This document shows, piece by piece, positions 1 through 7,908 of a DNA stretch of 14,492 bases. Position 1 is the first letter of the stretch. Each line of letters starts with the position of its first letter. The position numbers were made by a program, and so were the translations under genes. Origin of the DNA: an uncultured Clostridium sp. (GTDB lineage Bacteria > Bacillota > Clostridia > Lachnospirales > Lachnospiraceae); NCBI GenBank assembly GCA_958349075.1, contig CATWBR010000054.1:1-14492 (forward strand), given 5' to 3'. The notes under the pieces are model-generated. The model was not told where the DNA came from, did not search any database, and saw only the letters and a program-made list of their open reading frames with translations.

Positions 1-21
1 AAAATATTTTTTTATACAAGA

Positions 22-50
22 TTGACGAAAAATATTTTTTGTAGTATTAT
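22..50 (+). promoter_or_regulatory. Sigma-A promoter of the sugar-acid operon
   Basis: TTGACG (22-27) and TATTAT (45-50) are separated by exactly 17 bases, close to the sigma-A consensus, about 100 bases before the first gene. The AT-rich string AAAATATTTTTT occurs at 1-12 and again at 29-40, so two near-palindromic copies bracket the -35 box. They could be regulator sites or simply AT-rich promoter DNA. The leader (57-154) has a short CCTG-AAA-CAGG hairpin near 109-119 but no terminator. No regulator gene for this operon is in the window. Confidence 0.7.
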
Positions 51-154
51 GAATTTATTATTAATGCACACAGGAATTCTGCCGGAAAGAAAAAATCAGG
101 GCATTTTTCCTGAAACAGGGGAACAAAAAGAAAAACAGACAAAGGAGAGGAAAT

Positions 155-1072
155 ATGAGAAACCTGGATAAGTACAGAGGAATCTTTCCCGCATTTTATG
201 CCTGCTACGACGGGGCGGGAGAGATTAGTCCCGAGCGGGTGAGGGCGCTTACGGAGTTTTTTATCGAAAAGGGCGTAAAGGGAGTCTATGTCAACGGATC
301 TTCCGGTGAATGCATCTACCAGAGCGTGGAGGATCGGAAAACGGTTCTGGAAAATGTAATGGCGGCGGCAAAGGGAAAACTGACCGTGATCGCCCACGTG
401 GCCTGCAACAACACGAAGGACAGCGTGGTTCTCGCAAAACATGCGCAGGAGCAGGGCGTGGATGCCATCGCGGCGATACCTCCGATTTACTTCCGTCTGC
501 CGGAGTATGCCATTGCAAAATATTGGAACGACATGAGTGAAGCCGCTCCCAATACCGACTTTATTATTTATAATATCCCGCAGTTGGCCGGCGTGGCCCT
601 GACCCCGTCCCTGTTTGCAGAGATGAGAAAGAATCCGAGGGTCATCGGTGTGAAGAATTCCTCCATGCCGATACAGGACATCCAGATCCTGAAGGCAGCG
701 GCGGGGGATGATTACGTTATCTTCAACGGTCCGGACGAACAGTTTATCGGCGGCCGTTCCATCGGCGCCGACGGGGGAATCGGAGGAACGTACGGCGCAA
801 TGCCGGAACTTTTCTTAAAGCTCAACGAGCTTTTTGAGGCCCGTGAGATGGCGGCTGCCTGCCGTCTCCAGTATGTAATTGACGATATCATTGCAAAGCT
901 GTGCAGCGCCCACGGCAATATGTACGGCGTGATTAAAGAGGTGCTCCGCATCAATGAGAAGCTGGATATCGGAGGAGTCAGGCTGCCGCTGGCGCCGCTC
1001 GCCGAAGCCGACTATGCCATTGCCGGAGAGGCGGCAAGGATGATTATGGAAGCGAAGAAGGAATTTTGCTGA
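155..1072 (+). CDS. N-acetylneuraminate lyase / DHDPS-family aldolase
   Basis: A class I (Schiff-base) aldolase of 305 residues, the usual length for this TIM-barrel family. Members make or cleave the bond between pyruvate and an aldehyde in the cytoplasm. Visible active-site features are GSSGE at 48-52 (pyruvate carboxylate binding), Tyr139 in YNIP, the Schiff-base Lys167 in GVKNSS, and GADGGIG further on. The YNIPQLAGV and NGPDE stretches resemble E. coli NanA (Tyr137, Lys165) more than DapA. However, the NanA serine after GADGGIG (Ser208) is Gly here, so sialic acid is not assured. The start has AGGAGAGG eight bases upstream. It is the first gene of an operon with an ABC importer, a hydroxyacid dehydrogenase and a LarA homologue. 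No nanE or nanK accompanies it, so another 4-hydroxy-2-oxoacid or 2-keto-3-deoxy acid is equally possible. Confidence 0.85.
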   Translation: MRNLDKYRGIFPAFYACYDGAGEISPERVRALTEFFIEKGVKGVYVNGSSGECIYQSVEDRKTVLENVMAAAKGKLTVIAHVACNNTKDSVVLAKHAQEQGVDAIAAIPPIYFRLPEYAIAKYWNDMSEAAPNTDFIIYNIPQLAGVALTPSLFAEMRKNPRVIGVKNSSMPIQDIQILKAAAGDDYVIFNGPDEQFIGGRSIGADGGIGGTYGAMPELFLKLNELFEAREMAAACRLQYVIDDIIAKLCSAHGNMYGVIKEVLRINEKLDIGGVRLPLAPLAEADYAIAGEAARMIMEAKKEFC

Positions 1073-1109
1073 CAGCGGTTTAATCTAAGGGGAAGGGGGA
1101 AGGGATGCC

Positions 1110-2039
1110 ATGAATGAGGCCAAAGTTAAAAGAGCGGGAAAGATGTCGAAGGAAGCCCGCTTTGCCTGGCTGATCAATATTCCGCTGATTGTGTACCTGC
1201 TGTGCGTCCTGCTCGTGCCGATTATCTGGGGGATCTACATCAGTTTTACCAATAAAACCATAGGCGGGCCTGCCAAATTTATCGGGTTCCGCAATTATGT
1301 GCGTCTGTTGACGGATAAAGAATACCTGCATTCTATTTTAAATACGCTGGAGTTTACATTTTTCGCGATTGCGCTGAAGGCGGTGATTGGCACTGCGATG
1401 GCTCTGTCCCTCAATATGGAATTTAAGGGACGCAACATTGTGCGGGCTCTCCTCATGATTCCGTGGACGCTGCCCAACATCGTGGCTGTCTACAACTGGA
1501 AATGGATTTTTAACACCAACGGAGGCGTGGCAAATTATCTGATGCGCACGTTCGGCCTGATTGATAAGGATCTCGTCTGGTTCGGCTCGGCCGGACTGGC
1601 CATGACGGCCATTATCATCAGCAATGTATGGAGAGGAACACCGTTTTTCGGAATGTCGATTCTGGCAAAGCTGCAGACCATATCGGGCGATTATTATGAG
1701 GCGGCCCAGATAGACGGGGCCAATGTCTGGCAGCGTTTTATCTACATAACACTTCCTGAGATTAAGGAAGTACTTCTGTTATCGACACTGATGTCCACGA
1801 TATGGACCCTCAATGAATTCGAGAGCGTATGGCTGATGACGGGAGGCGGACCGAATGGAAGCACCCAGGTCATGAACGTATACAGCTACAAGACGGCGAT
1901 GATGCAGATGATGCTGGGACGCGGTGTGGCGGTAGCCGTTATTGCGATGCCGTTCCTGTTCTTAATTATCAACTATATTGCCAAGATGATGCTTCCGGAT
2001 GAGAATACGAAGAAGCGGAAGAGACGGAGGGAGGGGTGA
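1110..2039 (+). CDS. CUT1 carbohydrate ABC permease, MalF/UgpA type
   Basis: An inner-membrane permease of 309 residues with about six hydrophobic segments, the first near residues 18-40 (PLIVYLLCVLLVPIIWGIYI). The cytoplasmic EAA loop that contacts the ATPase is clear: EAAQIDGANVWQRF followed by ITLP, about two thirds along. The N-terminal half carries the NYVRLL and NTLEFT pattern typical of MalF/UgpA-like subunits. A purine-rich GGGGAAGGG tract precedes the ATG. It pairs with the next gene, which starts 4 bases after its stop, and with the solute-binding protein after that. No ATPase is encoded here, as is common in Firmicutes where one MsmK/UgpC-type ATPase serves several importers. The substrate cannot be read from the permease. 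Confidence 0.92.
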   Translation: MNEAKVKRAGKMSKEARFAWLINIPLIVYLLCVLLVPIIWGIYISFTNKTIGGPAKFIGFRNYVRLLTDKEYLHSILNTLEFTFFAIALKAVIGTAMALSLNMEFKGRNIVRALLMIPWTLPNIVAVYNWKWIFNTNGGVANYLMRTFGLIDKDLVWFGSAGLAMTAIIISNVWRGTPFFGMSILAKLQTISGDYYEAAQIDGANVWQRFIYITLPEIKEVLLLSTLMSTIWTLNEFESVWLMTGGGPNGSTQVMNVYSYKTAMMQMMLGRGVAVAVIAMPFLFLIINYIAKMMLPDENTKKRKRRREG

Positions 2040-2043
2040 GACG

Positions 2044-2874
2044 ATGAAAAGCAATAAAACGCTGAGGGTGATTAATTATCTGTTTGTCGCACTGATGTTA
2101 ATTGTCGCGCTGTTCCCCATCTATTGGATGCTCAATACGTCTTTAAAATCCCAGGGGGAAATTTATGCAAAGATACCGACCATGTATCCTCACAAGGCCA
2201 GCCTGGAGGCATACCGCTACCTGCTGACGGAAACTTCATTTGTAAGCGGATTAAAAAACAGCCTGATTATTGCGGTGTTTGTATCCGCGTTCTCCATCCT
2301 GGTGGCATATCCGGCCGCCTATGCGATTGCGCGGATCAAATTCAGGGGCCGCAGGATGTATTCCAAGACGGTTCTGTTTACCTATCTGCTCCCGACCTGC
2401 GTGCTGTACATCCCTCTCTATATGTTTGTATCGACGCTGAAACTGAGTAACAGTATTTATGGGCTGATGTTGATTTATCCCACTTTTACCCTGCCCTATG
2501 TGGCATGGATTCTGATTCCGCATATTGCCTCGGTTCCGGTGGAGCTGGAGGAGGCGGCCAGGGTGGACGGCTGTTCCAGGATTGGGACAATGTACCGGAT
2601 TGTCTTTCCTCTGGCGCTGCCGGGAATTATCTCCACCACGATCTTTGCCTTTGCCATGTGCTGGGGCGAATATCTGTATGCGCTCGTCAATGCGAGCAGC
2701 AAGGAGGTGCAGACCTTCCCGCTGATATTGTCGGCGATTATTTATGGGGACATGCCCGCCTGGAACCAGTTGATGGCCGGGGCGATTGTCGCATGTATCC
2801 CGATTCTTTGTATCTATATCTTATCTAACAGCGCGCTTGTCGGAGGAAAGACGGCGGGCGGTGTGAAACAATAA
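2044..2874 (+). CDS. CUT1 carbohydrate ABC permease, MalG/UgpE type
   Basis: The second inner-membrane permease of the importer, 276 residues. It opens with the classic MalG-type first helix followed by LFPIYWMLNTSLK, and has about six membrane segments. The EAA loop is EEAARVDGCSRIGTM followed by VFPLALPG. The chosen ATG at 2044 follows a GGAGGGAGGGGTGAG tract; an upstream in-frame ATG at 1999 lies inside the previous gene and would add 15 non-conserved, arginine-rich residues. The stop is 16 bases before the binding-protein gene, which has its own AAAAGGAGG site in that gap. It forms the transmembrane heterodimer with the preceding permease. Confidence 0.92.
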   Translation: MKSNKTLRVINYLFVALMLIVALFPIYWMLNTSLKSQGEIYAKIPTMYPHKASLEAYRYLLTETSFVSGLKNSLIIAVFVSAFSILVAYPAAYAIARIKFRGRRMYSKTVLFTYLLPTCVLYIPLYMFVSTLKLSNSIYGLMLIYPTFTLPYVAWILIPHIASVPVELEEAARVDGCSRIGTMYRIVFPLALPGIISTTIFAFAMCWGEYLYALVNASSKEVQTFPLILSAIIYGDMPAWNQLMAGAIVACIPILCIYILSNSALVGGKTAGGVKQ

Positions 2875-2890
2875 AAGGAGGAAAATTATT

Positions 2891-4276
2891 ATGAAGAAAA
2901 ACAGACGTTTCTGGAAACAGGCCGCCAGCATTACACTGTGTGCGGCAATGGGGCTGTCCCTGACCGCATGCTCCGGTAAGGCAGGGGATACGACGGATGC
3001 AGCCGCCCCGGCGGGAGAGAGTACGAAGGCGGAGGCAGGCAAAGACGCCGAAGCAAAGGAACTGACAATCTGGGTGGAGAAGCTGTTCAGCGATGAAGTG
3101 AATAAGGCAACCGAGGAGAGGGTGCAGCAGTTTGCCGCGGAGAGCGGAATCAAAGTGAACTGTGAAGTTATAAACTCCACGGACTTTATCCCGAAGCTGA
3201 ACGCGGCCATTGAGGGCGGAAACGCACCGGATGTGACCTACACCGATACCACCAGGACGATGAACTATTATCCGAATATTCCCTACACCGACGTGTCGGA
3301 ATTGGTAAAAGAGCTGAACGAGGAGCGCGGTTATTTTGACTCCGCTTACACCAGCACCCAGATCGACGGGGTTCACTATTATGTGCCGTACAGCAGCTCC
3401 GCGGTAATTATGTACGTGCGCAAGGATATCCTGGCGGAAAAAGGAATTACCGAGATGCCGAAGACCTGGGATGAGGTAGTGGAGGCAGCAAAGAAGGTAA
3501 CGGATCCTGACAATAATTTCTACGGGCTGGCCATGGGCTGCGGCGACACCGATGACGATGATGAGAATGCATGGCGTCAGTGGCAGTGGAATGAAGGCGC
3601 CTATATGTTTGACAAAGAGGGCAATATCACGATTAAGGACGGCAACAAATGGGCGGACAGGCTGGATATGATTGGCCAGCTCTACAAAGACGGCGTGATT
3701 CCGGAGGACAGCACGACCTGGGATGCGGGCGGCAACAATTCTGCCTATATCCAGGGCAGAGCGGCTATCTGTATCAACGGACCGTCCCTCTATGTTGCGC
3801 TTCGTGACAACGAGGAAAATAAAGAAATTTTTGAAAACACAGCCTTTGTATCGGCTCCGGTAGGCTCGGAGAATGGAATCTACATGAGCTTCCCGAGAGG
3901 CTACGGCATCACAAAGACTTCCAAATACCCGGATGAGGCGGCTGATCTGATCAAATATCTGCTGGATCCGGAATGGTACGGCCAGTGCTTCGAGACGACG
4001 GCTCCATTCCTGGCTCCTGTGTTTGAAGATACGGCAAAAGCGGATGTATGGCAGGATGAAGTGAATGCACTGATCGTGGATTATGCGCGCAATGCCGGCG
4101 GATATTACGGCTATCCGGTCGATACGCTGGAGGGACGCGCGGTGGCGTCCAAGCACTTCTTCAGCTATCCGGCCTGCAAGATGGTAAACCAGGTAATGAC
4201 AGGCTCGGCAACGGGAGAGGAAGCGGTCGATACGGCTGTCCGGGCGATAGAGGACATTCAGGACGTAATGCAGTAG
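2891..4276 (+). CDS. Lipoprotein solute-binding protein of CUT1 ABC importer
   Basis: An extracellular, lipid-anchored substrate-binding protein (family 1 / MalE-like) of 461 residues. A signal peptide (positively charged MKKNRRFWK, then a hydrophobic stretch) ends in the lipobox LTAC with Cys27 as the lipidation site. An Ala/Glu/Lys-rich linker runs to about residue 55. The mature fold begins at ELTIWVE, and typical family features follow: NAPDVTY, the VPYSSSAVIMYVRKDI hinge region, and MPKTWDEVVEAAKK. An unusual acidic run DTDDDDEN lies near residue 220. AGGAGG precedes the start. Being last of the transport genes and followed within 20 bases by the dehydrogenase, it should be co-transcribed with both enzymes. 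The ligand is unknown; a sugar acid or related carboxylate fits the context. Confidence 0.93.
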   Translation: MKKNRRFWKQAASITLCAAMGLSLTACSGKAGDTTDAAAPAGESTKAEAGKDAEAKELTIWVEKLFSDEVNKATEERVQQFAAESGIKVNCEVINSTDFIPKLNAAIEGGNAPDVTYTDTTRTMNYYPNIPYTDVSELVKELNEERGYFDSAYTSTQIDGVHYYVPYSSSAVIMYVRKDILAEKGITEMPKTWDEVVEAAKKVTDPDNNFYGLAMGCGDTDDDDENAWRQWQWNEGAYMFDKEGNITIKDGNKWADRLDMIGQLYKDGVIPEDSTTWDAGGNNSAYIQGRAAICINGPSLYVALRDNEENKEIFENTAFVSAPVGSENGIYMSFPRGYGITKTSKYPDEAADLIKYLLDPEWYGQCFETTAPFLAPVFEDTAKADVWQDEVNALIVDYARNAGGYYGYPVDTLEGRAVASKHFFSYPACKMVNQVMTGSATGEEAVDTAVRAIEDIQDVMQ

Positions 4277-4294
4277 GCAGGGAAGGGTGACGGT

Positions 4295-5272
4295 ATGAAA
4301 CAGACAATCTGGATTAACGTGGATCCGGTGAAGGTAGATTTGTCCTATCTGGAAAAGCAGTTTTCAGGAAAGTATCACTTTGTGGCAAAGGCAATTCCCG
4401 GAAACAGGCCGGATCTGGTGAGGGAACAGGCGCTCCAGGCGGATGTGGTGATCAGTACGCTGGAAAAATGGGATGAGGAGTTTTTGGCGGAGGCCGGGGG
4501 AAAGGTGAGATTCATCCAGAAATATGGGATGGGACTTGATAATATCGACCTCGCGGCGGCTGCCAGACATCATATTCCGGTAGCCAATATTATCGGGGCG
4601 AACTCGGCGTCGGTGGCGGAGGTGGCGCTCCTGCATATCCTGAACGCAGGGCGTAAATTCACTCCCTGTGTCAGCGGCGTGAAGGCCCGTATCTGGCCTT
4701 CCACCATTACGGGGACCGAGCTGGACGGAAAAACCGTGGGCCTTCTGGGCTTTGGCAATATTGCGCAGAACCTGGCCCGAATGCTGTCGGGCTTCCGGGT
4801 GCAAATCCTGACCTATGATCCGTATGTAAAGGAGGAACAGCTTCCTGCGGGGGTACGGTCTGCCGGTTCCAGGGAAGAATTGTTTGAACGGAGCGATATT
4901 GTGAGCCTGCATATCCCAAGCACACCGGAAACCGCGGGCAGCATCAACCGGGAATGTTTTGACCGGATGAAAATGGGCGCATACCTGATTAACACCTGCC
5001 GGGGCAGCGTGCTGAATGAGGCGGATCTGGTGGAGGCGCTTAAGAGCGGCCGGATCGGAGCGGCCGGTCTGGATGTGCTGTGTGATGAACCGCCGTTGGA
5101 TGACAATCCTCTTCTGGACATGGAAAATGTGTTTATCACTTCCCACATGGGAGCGGAAACGATGGAAGGGGGACTGCGGTCCCAGATTATCATGGCGGAA
5201 ACAATCGAAGCGTTTCTGGAGAAGGGTGAGCTGTCACAGTATGTGAGAAATAAAGAGCTGCTTGGGAAATAG
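4295..5272 (+). CDS. D-isomer-specific 2-hydroxyacid dehydrogenase
   Basis: An NAD-dependent dehydrogenase of 325 residues, related to phosphoglycerate dehydrogenase and CtBP-like enzymes, which interconverts D-2-hydroxyacids and 2-oxoacids. The substrate-binding half has VRFIQKYGMGLDNID at 71-85. The Rossmann motif at 152-157 is G-F-G-N-I-A, with Ala in place of the usual third Gly. Asp175 in TYDPY is the residue expected to favour NAD over NADP. The catalytic triad is complete: Arg236 (CRGSVLNE), Glu265 (DEPP) and His284 (SHMGAET). A GGAAGGGTGA site precedes the start. Its place between an importer and a LarA-type racemase suggests it oxidises an imported hydroxyacid after C2 inversion, or reduces pyruvate released by the aldolase. 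The C-terminus stops at 325, so there is no ACT domain as in long SerA forms. Confidence 0.9.
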   Translation: MKQTIWINVDPVKVDLSYLEKQFSGKYHFVAKAIPGNRPDLVREQALQADVVISTLEKWDEEFLAEAGGKVRFIQKYGMGLDNIDLAAAARHHIPVANIIGANSASVAEVALLHILNAGRKFTPCVSGVKARIWPSTITGTELDGKTVGLLGFGNIAQNLARMLSGFRVQILTYDPYVKEEQLPAGVRSAGSREELFERSDIVSLHIPSTPETAGSINRECFDRMKMGAYLINTCRGSVLNEADLVEALKSGRIGAAGLDVLCDEPPLDDNPLLDMENVFITSHMGAETMEGGLRSQIIMAETIEAFLEKGELSQYVRNKELLGK

Positions 5273-5282
5273 CAGCGGCCAT

Positions 5283-5328
5283 AGGGCTGCCATGAAATGT
5301 GGGAATTCATTTTACGGCAGCCTTTTGT
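5283..5328 (+). terminator. Intercistronic terminator/attenuator before the larA-like gene
   Basis: GGCTGCC and flanking bases (5285-5299) pair with 5308-5322 in a 15-position stem with one mismatch and one G-U pair and an 8-base loop. TTTT follows at once. The form is that of an intrinsic terminator, yet the next gene starts only about 40 bases later in the same direction with no obvious promoter. A second small hairpin, ACCGC-TTT-GCGGT (5341-5353), abuts that gene's ribosome binding site. Partial termination that lowers larA expression is the simplest reading. Confidence 0.65.
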
Positions 5329-5364
5329 GTATGTCTGGGGACCGCTTTGCGGTGGAGGAACTAT

Positions 5365-6585
5365 ATGGAAGTCACACTGTATCAGGATGCAGATGAAAAT
5401 GGGGAAATCAGAATCCGTCTGCCCGAAAACTGGCATACGGAGTATTACGGGATGCCTGGGGACACGATGCCAGTCCTGACGACGGAGCAGATCAGAAGCC
5501 GGGTTAACAGTCCGTTTGGGGGGATGAAAACAATCCGTGAGCTGGCCGGGGGACGGGAGACGGCAGTCATTGTATTTGATGACGCCAGCCGCGGGACAAA
5601 GCTTAAGGAGATCGCGGAGATTGTGGTGGAGGAGCTTCTGGCGGCGGGAATTCAGGAGGACAATATCGAATTCCTCTGCGCCCTTGGAAATCACGGAGCC
5701 ATGACGAGAACCCAGTTTGCCAATAAGCTTGGGGAAGAGATTGTCAGCCGGTTCTGTGTGTTTAACCACAATCCATACGAGAATAATGTTCTGCTCGGTT
5801 ATACGCCGGAGGGCGTTCCGGTGGAAATCAACCGCGAGTTTGCGGAGAGCGATGTGCGAATTGGAATAGGAGCCATCACCCCTCACCCGCTCAATGGGTT
5901 TGGAGGCGGGGGAAAGCTTTTGTTTCCGGGAATTGCCTCTATTGCCACCACCACGGGAAACCATACGAAAAGTAAGTATGGGCAGATGGGACAGCAGAGT
6001 CCGCCCGCTATGAGGACGGAGATTGAGGATATGACCCGCATGGCGGGAGAATTTTTTAAGATAGATGTGATCTATAATGCAAGGCTGGATATCATCGGCC
6101 TGTTCGCAGGAGAGCCGGTTGCAGAATATTATGAAGGGATTAAGGAGGCTGCAGTGACCTACCGGAGCAGGATTCCGGATAAAAAGGACGTGATTGTGGC
6201 CAATGCCAACGCGAAGGTCAACGAGGCGGATCTGGCTATCTTAAACGCGGCCGCATACCTGAAAGAAACGGGGGGAGATATTGTACTCGTCAATTATTGC
6301 CCCGACGGGCAGGTGGTGCACTATTTTTCAGGCCCCTTCGGCAGAAAAGCCTGCGGGAGACAGTGGGGGCCGATGGGAGACGAGGTAAGCCACGTGCACC
6401 GTATCATCTGCCTCAGCCCTTATCCCGATAAATATTCAACGCTGCGCTTCGGCGATGTGGACGGAACGAAACGCGTGATATGGGTGAAAACATGGGAGGA
6501 GGCGATGGCGCTTCTGATGGAAGAACACGGAGAGGGAACGGAGGCCGGGATATTTTCCGATGGAACGATACAGTATTTTGCATAG
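5365..6585 (+). CDS. LarA-family nickel-pincer hydroxyacid racemase/epimerase
   Basis: A member of the LarA superfamily (lactate racemase and relatives that racemise or epimerise 2-hydroxyacids with the nickel-pincer nucleotide cofactor). From the ATG at 5365 the protein has 406 residues. The cofactor ligands fall at the same numbers as in Lactiplantibacillus LarA: His174 (TPHPLNG), Lys184 (GGGGK, covalent attachment) and His200 (TTGNH, nickel ligand). Arg76 in DDASRGT and His110 in GNHGAMT match the substrate-binding Arg75 and catalytic His108. GTEIV-like LGEEIVSRF and PVEINREF are also family features. GGAGG lies six bases before this ATG; an in-frame GTG at 5299 falls inside the preceding terminator hairpin and is rejected. 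No larB, larC or larE is present in the window. Lactate, malate, gluconate and other hydroxyacids are known substrates in the family; which applies here is unknown. Confidence 0.88.
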   Translation: MEVTLYQDADENGEIRIRLPENWHTEYYGMPGDTMPVLTTEQIRSRVNSPFGGMKTIRELAGGRETAVIVFDDASRGTKLKEIAEIVVEELLAAGIQEDNIEFLCALGNHGAMTRTQFANKLGEEIVSRFCVFNHNPYENNVLLGYTPEGVPVEINREFAESDVRIGIGAITPHPLNGFGGGGKLLFPGIASIATTTGNHTKSKYGQMGQQSPPAMRTEIEDMTRMAGEFFKIDVIYNARLDIIGLFAGEPVAEYYEGIKEAAVTYRSRIPDKKDVIVANANAKVNEADLAILNAAAYLKETGGDIVLVNYCPDGQVVHYFSGPFGRKACGRQWGPMGDEVSHVHRIICLSPYPDKYSTLRFGDVDGTKRVIWVKTWEEAMALLMEEHGEGTEAGIFSDGTIQYFA

Positions 6586-6618
6586 TCGTTCTAAACTGCC
6601 ATGACATTATATAGAACA

Positions 6619-6655
6619 AAAATGGCATCAGAGCCGGAAACTCTGATGCCATTTT
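6619..6655. terminator. Perfect bidirectional intrinsic terminator
   Basis: A perfect 15-bp stem pairs AAAATGGCATCAGAG (6619-6633) with 6641-6655 around a 7-base loop, CCGGAAA. The stem ends in A and T runs, so it should terminate in both directions. It lies between two convergent genes, the larA-like gene (stop 6585) and ychF (stop 6667). Confidence 0.92.
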
Positions 6656-6666
6656 GCCATGCGGGT

Positions 6667-7764
6667 TTATACGTTAAAACGGAAGAGAACCACATCACCG
6701 TCTTTTACCACATACTCCTTGCCCTCCATCCGGACAAGTCCCTTTTCCTTGGCGGCCGTGTAGGTGCCGCAGTCCAGAAGATCCTGATAGTTGACAACCT
6801 CGGCCTTGATGAAGCCGCGTTCAAAATCGGAGTGGATTTTACCGGCTGCCTGAGGCGCTTTTGTGCCGACCTTGATGGTCCAGGCGCGTGTTTCCTGAGG
6901 TCCTGCCGTCAGGTAGCTGATCAGGCCCAGAAGACGGTAACTGGCGGCAATCAGTTTCTCCAGGCCGGATTCCGTAAGACCCAGATCCTCTAAAAACATC
7001 TTCTTTTCTTCCTCATCCAGTTCCGCGATCTCCTGCTCGATCTGCGCGCAGATGACAAAGGCCTCGCTGCCTGTTTCGGAAGAGAATTTGCGTACAGCGG
7101 CTACATAGTCATTATTTGCCCCGTCGTCGGCCAGATCGTCTTCACATACGTTCGCCGCAAAGATAACCGGTTTCCAGGTAAGAAGGTTCAGGGAATTGAT
7201 AAATTCAAGCTCGTCCTCATCTTCGGTTTCGAAACTTCTTGCCAGTTTTCCATCCTCCAGGTGAGCGTAGAGCGCCTTTAACGTATCTAATTCCTTTGCC
7301 AGGGCCTTATTGCCCATCAGGCTCTTATTGGTCTTGGAAATTCTTCTTTCCAGGATTTCCATATCGGAGAAAATCAGTTCCAGATTGATGGTCTCGATAT
7401 CACGGAGCGGGTTGACATTGCCGTCCACATGAATAACATTGGGATCCTCAAAGCAGCGTACTACGTGCACGATGGCATCCACCTCGCGGATATTGGAGAG
7501 GAACTGATTGCCGAGACCCTCGCCCTTGGATGCGCCCTTTACAAGGCCTGCGATATCTACAAATTCAATTACGGCCGGGGTAATCTTTTCAGAATTATAG
7601 AGAGCGGAAAGCTTTCCGAGGCGGAAGTCCGGAACTGGTACGACGCCCACGTTGGGATCGATGGTACAGAATGGGTAATTGGCGGATTCTGCTCCGGCTT
7701 TTGTCAGAGAATTGAAGAGAGTACTTTTACCTACGTTCGGCAGGCCTACAATACCTAATTTCAT
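6667..7764 (-). CDS. ychF: Redox-regulated ATPase YchF (Obg-family P-loop protein)
   Basis: A conserved cytoplasmic P-loop NTPase of 365 residues, the usual YchF length. The N-terminus MKLGIVGLPNVGKST carries the Walker A motif at 7-14. DIAGLVKGASKGEGLGNQFL is the switch II region at 70-89. In place of the GTP-specific NKxD the protein has NVCE at 205-208, the NxxE form that gives YchF its ATP preference. A helical segment follows the G1-G3 core (about 133-180), and the C-terminus is the TGS domain ending in VLFRFNV. The start at 7764 gives the canonical N-terminus with AAAGGATG upstream; an ATG 21 bases further up would add seven atypical residues. YchF binds ribosomes and has been linked to translation and stress responses in other bacteria. 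It appears to be a single-gene unit sharing a terminator with the convergent operon. Confidence 0.97.
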   Translation of the reverse strand: MKLGIVGLPNVGKSTLFNSLTKAGAESANYPFCTIDPNVGVVPVPDFRLGKLSALYNSEKITPAVIEFVDIAGLVKGASKGEGLGNQFLSNIREVDAIVHVVRCFEDPNVIHVDGNVNPLRDIETINLELIFSDMEILERRISKTNKSLMGNKALAKELDTLKALYAHLEDGKLARSFETEDEDELEFINSLNLLTWKPVIFAANVCEDDLADDGANNDYVAAVRKFSSETGSEAFVICAQIEQEIAELDEEEKKMFLEDLGLTESGLEKLIAASYRLLGLISYLTAGPQETRAWTIKVGTKAPQAAGKIHSDFERGFIKAEVVNYQDLLDCGTYTAAKEKGLVRMEGKEYVVKDGDVVLFRFNV

Positions 7765-7803
7765 AATAAACATCCTTTCTATCATTGAGAAACAGCAAGC
7801 TGT

Positions 7804-7829
7804 TTACAAAGTTCTTTAATCGCTGTTTA
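7804..7829 (+). repeat. Direct repeat copy 1 (26 bp)
   Basis: First of two 26-bp copies, starting TTACAAAGTTCTTT and ending ATCGCTGTTTA, with 25 of 26 bases identical to 7963-7988. It lies just upstream of ychF, next to the small inverted repeat AACAG-CAAG-CTGTT (7791-7804). Confidence 0.85.
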
Positions 7830-7843
7830 TATCCCGCGAGGTG

Positions 7844-7908
7844 TTTTCGTGCGTATTTTGCACGAAAATCCCGAGTTATACGGCGCGAAACGGCTTTTTT
7901 GCCGTTTC
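7844..7908. repeat. Two tandem hairpins inside the repeat-bounded intergenic element
   Basis: Hairpin one has a perfect 9-bp stem, TTTTCGTGC (7844-7852) with GCACGAAAA (7860-7868), and a 7-base loop. Hairpin two has a perfect 8-bp stem, GAAACGGC (7887-7894) with GCCGTTTC (7901-7908), and a TTTTTT loop. Both fall between the two 26-bp direct repeats. The arrangement resembles a dispersed, non-coding palindromic repeat element. I see no convincing gene here. Confidence 0.6.

Noticed and set aside
23..29. TGACGAA, a possible Spo0A box in the first promoter
   Set aside because: It overlaps the -35 hexamer itself, is a relaxed match, and a 7-base site is expected by chance in a window this long.
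155..1072. Assignment as a bona fide nanA sialic-acid operon
   Set aside because: No nanE, nanK or sialidase is present, and the serine after the GADGGIG motif is replaced by Gly, so only the family is claimed.
2825..4156. A 443-codon antisense open frame
   Set aside because: It lies opposite the permease end and binding-protein gene, has no family features or ribosome binding site, and reflects codon bias of the real genes on the + strand.
4813..5964. A 383-codon antisense open frame across the dehydrogenase and larA-like genes
   Set aside because: It spans two well-supported + strand genes and the terminator hairpin, and its translation is low-complexity without domain features.
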